Below, in pieces: positions 13,416-24,027 of a stretch of DNA of 64,000 nt. Under the pieces are notes generated by a model. That model had not been told where the DNA came from. It searched no databases and saw nothing but the letters and a program-made list of their open reading frames with translations. The first letter of the stretch is position 1. The number at the start of each line of letters is the position of its first letter. The stretch covers positions 22,059,277-22,123,276 of the forward strand of contig NC_063259.1 in assembly GCF_019578655.1 (NCBI RefSeq), read 5' to 3'. This stretch comes from Ricinus communis. Its lineage: Eukaryota; Streptophyta; Magnoliopsida; Malpighiales; Euphorbiaceae. A program made the translations under genes and the position numbers.

Positions 13416-13613
13416 AATTAAATAGCTATTCATAGTTAAAGCCTAGTTCAAGTGGTAAGAGCGATTGCTTTTGGAAAGTGAAAGTTTTGAGTTCAAACCT
13501 CCATCTCCTTTTCGCCTTTATGTCGAGTGTAAGGAGATAACTACCCTATTGTTTAGCCCATAACCCATTGGACTTCCTATGAATCAAAAAAAATAAAATT
13601 AAATAGCTATTCA
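13416..13613 (+). mobile_element. tRNA-derived SINE with 17-bp target-site duplication
   Basis: A ~164-bp body (13433-13596) is flanked by two identical 17-bp copies of AATTAAATAGCTATTCA (13416-13432 and 13597-13613). The body begins with an A-box-like stretch (AGTTCAAGTGGTAAGAGCG) and has a B-box (GAGTTCAAACCTCC) ~35 bases later. It ends in an A-rich tail. Pol III boxes, an A-rich 3' end and a long perfect duplication together define a SINE moved by LINE-type retrotransposition. The perfect duplication suggests a fairly recent insertion. Confidence 0.88.
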
Positions 13614-14073
13614 ATTTTATATTTAATTTCATTTAATTTCAATTATTAAACTTTAATCATATTACAATTTAGTCAATATATAAATGATAAATTTGACAAA
13701 TTAAAAAAAGTAGCTATCGGAAAAAAAATATTCAAGAGAGAAATATAATTGTATACAGTACATAATGAAAATAGATCAAATTAAAAGTTTATAGTGAAAA
13801 TAAAATTTAATGTAATATTCCATCCCACAATCAAATAATAAACTAAAATCCAGGAACATTGGTTAATAAATGTGGACTTATCTTTTAAAAACTGCAAATA
13901 ATTATGAAAATAGAGATTATAAATTTAGCAAAATCTCTTAGTTTTATATATTACTAACTAATTCTAAGGATCAACGATTTAAAACCAATTAATTAATACT
14001 TGCTTTCATTTTTTTTTCTCTATATTAATTAGTTCTCATAACAATATGTATTTGAAATTACACCACAAACAAA

Positions 14074-14511
14074 GGATAAATTGTCCAATTGGTATCAATT
14101 TTTTGAACCAAATTTTAAATTGATACTAATATTTTAGTTTGAATTTAATTGATATCCAAACTATACGAAAGTATATCAACTTAGAGCAGGTTTCCAATTT
14201 CCGGTCAATTGATTCTGATTTGGCAATATGATCTCTGCTTCAGCATATGTCATGTCATAAAGTCAGTCCAATCATCCAACAGGTCCCATTTCTTAACTTT
14301 TTTTAATGACATGACACATGTTGAGACAGAGAATCAAATGAAATATACCTCATCAGATTGCCAAATCAGCATTAATTGGCCGAAAATTGGAGAACTGCCC
14401 TAAATTGATATACTTTCGTATAGTTTAGGTATCAATTATATTCAAATTAAAGTATAATATCAATTTGAAATATAGTCCAAAAAATTGGTACCAACTGTAC
14501 AATTTACCCTG
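14074..14511. mobile_element. Non-autonomous foldback (MITE-like) element
   Basis: The ends are long imperfect inverted repeats: the left end starts GGATAAATTGTCCAATTGGT and the right end, reverse complemented, starts GGGTAAATTGTACAGTTGGT. The similarity continues for roughly 200 bp on each side, including TATACGAAAGTATATC, TGGCAATATGATCT/TTGCCAAATCAG and CATGTCATG blocks. CAAACAAA occurs just outside both ends and may be a target-site duplication, although the exact ends do not line up perfectly. No transposase is encoded, and the short frame inside is incidental. Assignment to Mutator-like or hAT-like families is open. Confidence 0.72.
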
Positions 14512-14667
14512 CAAACAAATGATGAATAAACTTTTCCCAGTCCATAAATTTTCCGTGTTAATTAGCTAAAGAATATGATCAGAGAAAGATAGAAGAAAAA
14601 AAGAAAGAAAGTAACAAGAAATATAGTCATTTAAATTTTCTACACAATTCAAACACAAATCTTAGCT

Positions 14668-15219
14668 TTATCTTGAATGAACCGGTTCTTCTTTTATAGT
14701 CTCTAACATTGGCTTCCTTGACCTACAAACAGATAATCGATACTTATATTCTGCCATTGGAAACCCTACAATCTCTTCACCAGAATTCATTATCAATCTC
14801 GACCCTCCTCCTTCACTGCTTTCCAAATTTTCTCGGACGTCATCGCAATTGCAGGTGGACTCCGGCAAGACCCTGACCTTACTATTGCCACCCGATATTC
14901 TCTTGGCAGCAGAATTAGCAGCCATGAAAAGGGCAGCCATATCAGCAGCGGTGACAACAGAATTCACTCTCTTCATCGGGAACATGATATAGACATTGCC
15001 AAATTCGACTTCCTCGTCAGCTGCAAGCGCGGAGAATCTCCTGCCTATATGAAGCGACTGAGAGTTCACGAGGAAGAAGTTTGGACACTCCAGCATCAGC
15101 TCTGCAGCTTTAACCGGCTGGCGAAACTGCCTAACTTCGCCCCCGGGAAGGATGACTCTGGCTGCCTTGGAGCTGTTGATCAGAGGAGTAGCTAAAGTGC
15201 AAGAAACGTAGTTGCCCAT
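14668..15219 (-). CDS. PADRE (DUF4228) domain protein, 183 aa
   Basis: This is a single-exon 183-aa protein starting MGNYVSC. It has the family's N-terminal layout: LPGGEVRQFRQPVKAAELML, then a PNFFLVNSQSLHIGRRF segment, then a short acidic stretch, then YIMFPMKRVNSVVTAADMAALFMAAN. A variable, probably disordered region follows, with a conserved short C-terminal piece (YRLSVCRSRKPMLETIKEEP). PADRE proteins respond to pathogens and abiotic stress; their biochemical role is unknown. Gly2 after the start Met, with Cys7, could allow N-myristoylation and palmitoylation, that is membrane attachment (inference). The length is usual for the family. A TA-rich TATA-like stretch lies 80-90 bp upstream. 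Confidence 0.88.
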   Translation of the reverse strand: MGNYVSCTLATPLINSSKAARVILPGGEVRQFRQPVKAAELMLECPNFFLVNSQSLHIGRRFSALAADEEVEFGNVYIMFPMKRVNSVVTAADMAALFMAANSAAKRISGGNSKVRVLPESTCNCDDVRENLESSEGGGSRLIMNSGEEIVGFPMAEYKYRLSVCRSRKPMLETIKEEPVHSR

Positions 15220-15300
15220 ATCAATTAGTTGGAGAAGAAAGAAGAATTGGTTAAAAAGGGTCTGTTGAGAGAGAATTGTGATGGGTAATGGAAGTGTATG

Positions 15301-15310
15301 TATATATATA
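15301..15310 (-). promoter_or_regulatory. Probable TATA box of the PADRE gene
   Basis: A TATATATATA run lies 82-91 bp upstream of the start codon on the coding strand, followed by a CT-rich leader. Position and composition fit a plant TATA box, but similar runs are common in this AT-rich DNA. Confidence 0.42.
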
Positions 15311-16849
15311 GAGAGAGTGTTTGGGTCAATGACAGTTTTTTTTTTCTTTCTTTAATGGAAGAAAAGTATTTAATTAACATGGAAAAACAAGTACTGTTAA
15401 GTGTGGAAGTTGTGCAAGTTGTTCTGTTGTCCTTTTTTGTTTATGTCTTTAAGGATTTTTCTTGTATGAGAAAGACGCGTGAATTAGGCTGAAGGCAAAA
15501 GCAAATGAAAAGTAGGAGAAGTTGCATTGCATATGTATCTTTACTCTTCTTCTTCTTCTTCTTTGGCCAGCTGTTAATGGCGTGTGGGACCTAAATACAG
15601 ACACCCCATTTTGCAGAGCTGTTATCACTGAAGGATTCGCTACAAGTTTTGATTTTTCCTTTTCTTTTTCTTCTTTTCTATTTGGGAATTTGAAAGGATA
15701 TCAGTCTTTTTCTTGGTAATTTAAAACTGAGCTATATAAATATTTTATATTTTTATATCAGTATAAATTAATAAATATTTTTTAATAATTTTCGATTTAA
15801 TAGAAAAAGTATATGGGTACCCAGACTGTGCCCTTGTCTTGGACCCTGTTCTCTAACTTTAGTGGATGGACCCTTTTTGCAAATGATCATTGTGTTTACA
15901 TTATGAGAAATTCCATCACGTTATGTTAATTTATTATTAGTTTTATGTTGTGTGATTAAGACGTTTGTAATTTTAATGGAATATTTATCTCATGATACTT
16001 AATAATAATTTACTTATATTAAATTTAATTCTTTTTATTTTTAAACTTTAATTTTTATTCTATTCAATAGTTTTCTTAGTTGAAGACTAGTGATGTGGCT
16101 ATTAATCGATCACAATTAATTAGATGCCACATCTTTAAATATCACATTCTAATTTCTAGAGCAGTTAAAATATTAATTATTATTTAATTTAATTAGAATG
16201 AGCGAATAATGAATTTCATTAGATAATAAAAAAAAAACTGACAAAAGATTATTAGATTTAATTAATTTTATAATTCAGTTGGAGTAAACAGAGAACAGAT
16301 TTAATTAGTATAAGAAAGGAATAAAAACTAATGAATAAGAGAAGCAAAACAATCACTTAATATTCTTACCGACTAATATTGTCATATATTTAATAGTGGG
16401 CAGTCGGCAAATTTACAAAGCAGCCCGTATTAAGTTAACATATTCTTATAATTCATAGTAATTTATATATTAACTAAATTAATGTAAAATAATATTAAAA
16501 TATATTATCAATGTAGGTTTTTGTGATTAAAATTATTATTTAGCTAGAAATATGTTATACTTTAGATAAGAAATTATTGTGTAATTAAAAAAAAAAATTG
16601 GATCAGAGGATATGATAAAAAAAATAAAATAAAAAAATAATTATGTCATAAACTACTAAAATTTAATTTATTTATAGTATTTTCTTAATGATAATGAGTA
16701 AATATCTTATTACAATCGGATCTATTTATGTAAGAATCATATATAATGCATGTATATAAAAGAACTAGTTATCACTAAATTATCCGACAAATTAATTTAA
16801 TTTACGATAAATATAAGCGATAAAAGTATTAAAATTTATTAAGTAAAAT
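15311..16849. other. Intergenic DNA upstream of the PADRE gene
   Basis: It contains a (TTC)n/polypyrimidine stretch near 15540-15680 and AT-rich sequence. No gene is supported. Confidence 0.5.
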
Positions 16850-17015
16850 ATTATATATGAATGATGAGATTCTATTGATACAAAACCAATTTCAGTAGAC
16901 TTATTGGAGAGTACTATTGGTGTGCATCCGGTAGGAATTGAACCTATGAACTCGCCAATTATGAGTTGGGCGCTTTAACCATTCAGCCATGAATGTTTAG
17001 CGAAAATCTTCATTA
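16850..17015 (-). other. Nuclear insertion of plastid DNA around trnI-CAU
   Basis: The tRNA-like sequence and its left flank (GTAGACTTATTGGAGAGTAC, then TATTGGTGTGCATCC) match what I recall of the plastid region next to trnI-CAU. Only ~150-170 bp is recognisable; both ends fade into AT-rich nuclear DNA. Several substitutions relative to the plastid sequence imply it is not recent. The limits are approximate. Confidence 0.72.
16924..16996 (-). pseudogene. trnI-CAU: Plastid-derived tRNA-Ile(CAU), degenerate
   Basis: The 73-nt minus-strand sequence keeps the D-arm (GGCTGAATGGTTAAAGC), an anticodon loop with CAT (CTCATAA) and a T-loop (GGTTCAATTCC). The plastid gene's CAU anticodon is modified to read AUA (Ile). 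Here the acceptor stem is damaged: 5' ACATTCA against 3' CGGATGC leaves several non-Watson-Crick pairs. It is therefore most likely a non-functional copy, although transcription from its internal boxes cannot be excluded. Confidence 0.85.
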
Positions 17016-18329
17016 AAATCTGTAATACATAAGAAAAATCATTTGTATATATATATAAAACTATTTCTCATAATATTACATAATACTTTAATTGACGATT
17101 GAGACACTAAAAATAAAAAATTAATATATAATAAATATAAATATATGCGTGTTTGGGTGTTAGTTGACATGAATAAAATATTATTCCATAACATAAGGTG
17201 GTTACAATTCAAATGTCAAAGAAATTTTACCACATGAAAGTAGACAAGTTTGTGGAAAATGAACACTTTATTGTTTCTTTACCTAAGTTTAGGTTTAGAG
17301 GATGCAAAAGTTGAATCAGAACTTGAATTATTATTATTATAATTATGCCCAGGATTTAACTTCCAAATTTTTGTCGGTGAAATAGATAAAATTGGCATTT
17401 GGCAGTCACAATGTAGGGCAAGGCATGTGTCATATACTTAATTATACAAATTGTACCAAAAGTATACGGATACAAGGACATATTATAGGCCTCCACCATA
17501 TATGCCAACAGGTACCATTCTAATAATTATTTCTTATCCTTCTATTAATTGTATAACCCACCACCATTATCAAAAGTGAAAGCCCAACGACCTCATCTTT
17601 CTACCTTCTTAGTCAGTTGATTAAATTTGTGACAGATTAATCATTAATTAAAAAATAAGAATAATTATTTTAATTTCAACTCAAAATTTCTTATTTCCAA
17701 ACACAAATAATTTTACAATTTGAGCTCTATTTAATCTTAATTTAGTTTATGGGCGCTTGCTAGGTATATAGGCCAACCAGAATTAGACCACATGGATAAC
17801 TGTTGTGGGAGCACAGGTGTAACCAAAACACATGACATGTTGTGTCCCTTCTAGGACATGAATTAACCCTGCAAAACATTATAATTTAATAAGCATTAAT
17901 GTTGTCTAAAGTTCCTCCAGTGTAACATATAGAAATAGAAATAATAGTTCGACTGCCAATGATTTGTTGGATTCATCAATATAACTATGCCATATTTTTA
18001 TGGGATGGGATTAAGTCTTTTTTTTTTTTTTTTAGAATATTTTCTATGACAATTTTATATTATAAATTTAAGTTATTTTAACAGTTACTGTTATTAATTT
18101 TTTTATCCTTTTATCTCCTTAGTAAAATATATATTCTTAAAAAAAAACTTGATGAACTGTCCCAATTGATATAATAAAGATAGGTCAACATCCCTAATAT
18201 TTGTCCAAGTTATCTCATTCCTTAATTGTATTATATACATATATAGTACTACTAGTGCGCCTTATTTGTGGAATTATTTTTTAAAATTTTGTTTTTCTAT
18301 TTCAGTATGTTACATGGAAGTGTGATGTG
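17016..18329. other. AT-rich intergenic DNA
   Basis: No supported coding region or RNA gene. Homopolymer T and A runs only. Confidence 0.5.
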
Positions 18330-19620
18330 TCTTTTTTAGTACTTGTAAGTACACGAACCGTTCCTATAATAAATGTAAGTTCACCACGATATTGATCTCT
18401 CAAAGAAACTATGAAGTCACTTATTATAAAGACTAATTTTCAATACAAAACAATAAAAGTAAATTTAAACACTTTAAATCAGTATGTTGAGAGGATAATA
18501 TTCATAAAATAAAGTAATTAAATAATAAATAAATATGCAAATGCTTATGATCTAAAACTATATGCTAAAAATAGTATTTAGTCTAGCCATTTACTTAGTA
18601 ATCTCCTTGTTTTACTTCAAGCCTAGATCTAATAAATGAGACGGTGATGTGCCTTTTTTCCTAAATCACTCAAGCTAATGATGCAACCTAGATTTTTTAT
18701 ACCAACATAGATTAAAATAAAGATGATGTTTCTAATACTTTTAACCTAAAAATTTTCGTAACAAATATTACTACTAAATTGATATGATAGTCAACCAATA
18801 ATAATAGATGAAACTAATAAATATATGAAAGTAAAGAAATTATTCATTAAATATAAATAACAAGATTCATACAAAGTAAAAAAGACTAAACTAAATACTT
18901 ATGAAAACTAGCCTAACATATTTAACCTAACAATTATGGTATTAAATAGAAAGACATAAAATAAAAAGAATTTCTTCAAGTAGGAAAAAGATTAGTCCTC
19001 ATTCTCAACTTCTTAAAAAACTCCTTAAATTCTAAAAAGAGTAATGAAAACTAAACTAAAGTGTTTATGAAAAACTGTAGAGAATTATGGAGAGAATAAT
19101 AGTGGCAGGTGTAAAGAGCAGCTAGGAGAAAACTCCCCTCTCTTCGAATTAAATTTTGCAGAGACAAATATAGAGAAAGTCCTCCTCTAAATAAATTTTC
19201 CTAGAGATAAGTATACTAATATAAGTCTATGTAATAGATAAGACTTTAAGTATCTTTATTTCCACCAAATATTATTGAAAATAGACAATTAAGCTTAAGT
19301 GAGATAAAAACATATATTTTCACCATTTTATATATAGAAATATATTATTAAAGCTCTAAAATATCCTTAAATATACATAATTTGGACCGATCAGAGTGAT
19401 AAACATAAAATAATTATAAAATCTAAAACTCTTTTATTATTCAGATGTAAAATACTTAAAAAATACAAATTATTCATTCAAATGCTTGAATGTAATACAT
19501 TAGGAGTGATTAAAAACTTTCCTTTTAAAGAAAGAAAATTAGAATTTAAAATTATAATAATTCTCAAATTTATTACAAATAATATCAAAAGGATAGGAGA
19601 TAGATAAACTTTCCAACACC
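18330..19620. other. Possible non-coding retrotransposon remnant
   Basis: The segment starting near 18335 (CTTGTAAGTACACGAACCG) and continuing through ATGTAAGTTCACCACGATAT resembles, from memory, a non-coding motif common in plant LTR retrotransposon interiors. The following ~1.2 kb has less-biased AC-rich composition than its flanks. No LTRs, gag/pol frame or target duplication were seen, so the call is weak. Confidence 0.28.
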
Positions 19621-19797
19621 AAATTTCAAATTAACATTTTATAATTAAGTCCAATCCCATATATGGGATTTGACACTGTGAAAAAGCTAAGGTAACCTCT
19701 AGTTTCAAAAAGAAGAGATAATAGAAGACATAGTTGAAGTGAAATATCCCAACACTTATCTCCAAAACTGCATGTTCTTGTGTATATCTTTGTAAAA

Positions 19798-21514
19798 TCA
19801 AACCATGGTTGCTAAAGTCCTGAGATTGAATGGCTTAATTGTTGAGTTCTTTCCACCCCATAAAGCCTTGGAGATGAGCTTGTAAGTATGCTCTGATGGA
19901 TGGAAGTAATCCCAAAACAAGTACTTGTCAGGATCTTCACAAATCTGGTAGCCCTCCTTCCCACATTGCAATAATCCCCTTAGAGGCCCATCTCCACAAC
20001 ATGCATTAATTACATCTGTAAACCCTGTGTCATCGTCACAAGATAATAGACTTATGATGAGTTTCCTTAGATGTAAAATAATTGAATCAACAATGTGGGT
20101 GGGGTTCCATATATGGCACAAATCCAGCTTTACATATTGGCAAATAATTGCATCTTCCTGTGCTTGATGGTAAAATCTATGATTCAAAAAATAGGTAAGA
20201 AATTACCATACTGTGTTGGAATGGTCCGGAATCGTTGAACAAGATCATATACTGCACCATAAACACCAATAACACCAGGGTACTTAATGGGCAAAGACTT
20301 GGCCATGTTTTCCAGTCCCTTGTTATATTTCTTGACCATCACGTTCATTTTCCCATAACATTTACTAACCGGTGCGTCGGGCAAGAGGCCTCTGGCGGGG
20401 ACGCAGCCAACAGGGCCCAGTGAGAACACAGCCATGCGGCGAGCACCAAGCTTGTAAATTTGGTCTAAGAAATTGGCTACCTCAGTTAACATGGACTGGA
20501 CATATGCATCAGGGTCAAGTGTTGGAGTAACAAAAGGGACGAAGTAGTTGAACATGTCGTTGGACCCTGATTCGAAAAAGAAAAAGGAGTTCTTTATTAG
20601 GTTCTTGTCGATCTTGTTTTGTTGCACTAGTGCTTGAAATTGCTGTAGCTGGTCTTGGATTGGCGTGACTCCCTGGTCATGTATCAGAAAGTTGGTCAAT
20701 TAGCAGCAGTATAGGGACTTTAATTTGGAAGATTGAACAAATTATGGAAAAGACTTTGATGCTTAATTAAAGATTGGCAGTTTCTTGTTAATTAGCACAG
20801 GGTTGCTAATTCTTGAGCTTAGTATTACCAAATCTTGATTTGTTGCACGTAGAACACCGCTGCCAGCGCTGGCAAAGTTGAGGCCATTAGATGGAAAACT
20901 CTTGCTACTTCCATTCACAAATGCTAGCTGTGCTTCAAGGTACGGCTTTTGCAATTCAATTCCAAGAAATTGCGCTGCATCCACCGACCACATAGAGATT
21001 TATTTACCAATAGACAAAGAGATAAATCAATCTAAAGAGATCTCGTAAGAATAAAAGCACATGCTATGTAATTAATGTAATTCAAAATTTATCAATCGAG
21101 TGTAATTTAATCGATATTGAATTTATAACTTGTACTTAAAAAATTGCATTGAGGCATATTGTACGTATTATTATTTAAAGTACAGTACAATAACGCCTAA
21201 AAAAAAATAATATTTAAATTTATTCAAGTGCCCTGATTGATCTTTAAATCATAGAGGATGAAATTAAAATGAATCAAGTACTCACAAATGAAGTCGACAA
21301 CAGTTCTGCCATTAGTGAACCGTCCAGTAGGATGGTGGAAGAAAGTTGATCCGTAGGGTGGGAAATCAGCCTGAGCAGTGCAATTCTCGTTGAAGTGGTT
21401 GGTTCCAGCATCAACAATAGAGTCTCCAAATGTGAAAATTGCTGGCACAGAGTGTGAGGAGACTAGCAACGACCGGGACAAGAGGAAGAGAAGTAGGAAA
21501 AGCAGTTCCTCCAT
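19798..21514 (-). CDS. GLIP6-like: GDSL esterase/lipase, GLIP6 type (355 aa, 4 exons)
   Basis: Secreted plant GDSL-type serine hydrolase (SGNH fold); natural substrates of this subgroup are not well known. Exons on the minus strand: 21514-21286, 20974-20829, 20672-20207 and 20024-19798, all joined with GT-AG sites and consistent phase. A signal peptide (MEELLFLLLFLLSRSLLVSS) precedes the block I nucleophile motif FGDSIVDAG. The oxyanion Gly lies in the NFASAGSG block, block III is ESGSND, and the catalytic Asp/His are in the WDYFHPSEHTY motif near the C-terminus. The FFHHPTGRFTNGRTV and GPVGCVPARGLLPDAP segments look closest to Arabidopsis GLIP6 from memory. The length is normal and all catalytic blocks are present. 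The start was chosen at ATG 21514 because the upstream in-frame extension begins with GTG. Confidence 0.9.
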
Positions 21515-24027
21515 GTCTTTTGGATTGGATGGGGAATAGAAGAGTAGTGGCACTACTTATAATGAACATAGAAATTAGAAAAAAATCAATGAAGTAATTA
21601 CCCTGATTAGAAGGTGATTATTCATAAGGTATATGCAGTACTTGCACATTAATTAATTAATTAAGAAGAAAGTTGATGGAGTATAGTAATTGGGACTGAG
21701 GTAATGGCGGGGAAGAAAGCAAAGGACAAAGAAGAAACAGAAAACACGAGCAAGTTGCATGGGGATTTTTGTTACAGGAACTAAAAAAGGTTGAAAGCCG
21801 TTGCTAAAAGGTTCACATTTGGCAACATTCTTGGTCGCGATAGCATGTCCTTTTCCTTCAAAAGCTAAATCTTTCTACCTATTTTCGGTCCGGATCCTTT
21901 GGCTTTCATTTTCTTTCTTTCTTTTTGCTTTTCCTTAAATGAAATTAAAAATTTATGATTAATTATCTTATGTCAGATGATGTTATAACTAGTGGCAATC
22001 TACTTAATTATCCTTTAAAATTCTCAAATTTTCATAATTTTTAACCTATAAAATTATTTTATTTTAAAACCCTTAAAATTTTACAAGTTAATTTCATTCT
22101 CTATTTCTTTACCTGATTGGTTCTTCAATTCTCATAAATTCTTTTTTATTTTTATTTTTATGTTCTATCCTATTAACAGAGTTTGTTGGGTTAACTCTGA
22201 ATCTCCATTGACACAATTGTTGGCAGGATAGATCCTGTTTTTTCCTACTACCTTTTGTTATGTTTAAAGTTTTTAGTATGATTTGTCTTTACTCACAAAG
22301 GATGCTATCCATGATTATTTAATATATGTTATGAGCGAATTAAGTAATATATGCTACGAGAGAATTAAGGCCACAAATAAATCGAGTTGCTCATGAGCTA
22401 ATCAATGTTTGTTATGCTAAAAGTTTGTTTAAGTTTATTTATTAAGTTAAATAAATTATATTTAAACTTGTTTTATAAGCTAAACAAGCTGAACTTAAAT
22501 TTATTACTATTCAGGCTTGTTTGAGCTCGCAAAATAATTTATTTATGAGTTTGTAAATAAATTTATGAATTAACTCATTTAAAGTTTAAAAATTAGTGTA
22601 TGAGCTGAATTATTTATGAGCTTTAAAATTAACTCGTTCATAGCTAATAATATATGTTGTTAATTTTTAATACTTCTTTTACAATTTTTATTTAGAAAAT
22701 GTATGATAAATATATATAATTTCGTAAATAAAATATAATAACATTAAATATTTACTAGAGCATATATATGCATATATGATTATTGAATTTAAATGGTTTA
22801 GTTTAATACAAGTTTCTAAATAAATTTAAGAAATTCTTTTTACTCTTTTTTTTTTAATATATTACAGATATTTGAATTTTAATATTAGAGTCAAGGATGA
22901 ATGACAGAACTGTAGAATTTACTGTATGCTGTTGTTTCTCCTAGTGTTTATTTTATATATGTTTAATTAATGTTTACTTTAAGAATCTTTTGACATGAAA
23001 GTGGAGAACAAAGCAAAGAAAAACCATAAAAGAAAAAAGAAATTAACAGTAAACTAATGCAGGCAATGCCATCCCAACTCTGTCTCTGAGCAGTAGCTCA
23101 GAAACTTCACAGGGAGCGTCCACTGACTCACGACAGCCTGAAGGAAGATTGATAGAATGATTATTATTATCTTTTAATATTAGGTTTAATAACATATTTA
23201 ACTTTTGTTTGTAATTTAATTAATATAATTTGATTTGTTAACTGGATCGATACAATTCTCGTTGCTGTTCGCTGGTTGGGACTTTTAGTAAAAAATAATA
23301 TGGTTAATTGTAAATTAAATTCTAAATTTTATGTTTTTTAATAATTTTATTTAATTATTTTAAAATTTTAGAATAAATATTTTATTATTTATTTTCTTAA
23401 AATAATTTATGATGATAATTTTTAAAATTTTACAATAAAAAGAGACATGTATGAAATTAATTATATTTATTAAAAAGATAATAATTATAAATTAGTAAAA
23501 ATAATTTATATATTTAATAGTATAACTATTAAAATTTTTTATATTTAAATGTAATATATTTTATATTGACTCATTTATTTTTATATCGTAAATAGAATTA
23601 ACTTAGAGTACTATTTTTTTATTATAAAATTTAAAAATTATTTTTGAAATATATTTTTAAAAATAATTAATAAATATAAAATATTTATTTTAAAATATTA
23701 AAATAATTGAATAAAACTTTCAGGACTTAAATAGTAATTTGACCAAAATAATATATTATCTACGATCATTAATATTCTCGTAAAGAGAAAACTACGATTA
23801 TTAATACATGCTATGGGCGATTTGTCGACAGAAAATAGCTGATCAGAAGAAAAAGAATTCACTAAATAGAATTACGAAACGACATCGTTATGTCCAGTCT
23901 CTCTTAGGAGCAGATGATACAAATGAAACGTTTCAAAAGTTAGAGCATCCTTTCATATCAGTGATCAGTCAGTCTCCTTGTGCAGCGGCTTCGTAGACTG
24001 GGTGTATCTATCTATCGAGTGAGAATT
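21515..24027. other. Divergent intergenic region between GLIP6-like and TTC5-like genes
   Basis: It contains upstream sequences of both genes and long AT-rich tracts. One stretch (about 22300-22650) has multiple short GAGCT(C/G), AACAAGC and AACTCATT words in both orientations, typical of degenerate repetitive DNA. No gene is supported. Confidence 0.5.
22310..22650. repeat. Degenerate dispersed repeat with short self-complementary words
   Basis: Repeated words such as ATGAGCT, GTTTGAGCTCGCAAA and AAACAAGCTGAAC recur in both orientations, giving partial foldback structure. It resembles a class of old non-autonomous plant repeats rich in 'GAGCTCG', but the ends cannot be defined. Confidence 0.3.

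Noticed and set aside
14209..14403. 64-codon open frame on the + strand
   Set aside because: It lies wholly inside the foldback element, starts without ATG and has no domain.
16924..16996. Functional nuclear tRNA gene
   Set aside because: The acceptor stem does not pair properly and plastid flanking sequence is attached.
23808..23996. 62-codon frame directly upstream of TTC5-like
   Set aside because: No domain; it overlaps the likely 5' UTR, and the TTC5 start at 24028 is better supported by the family.
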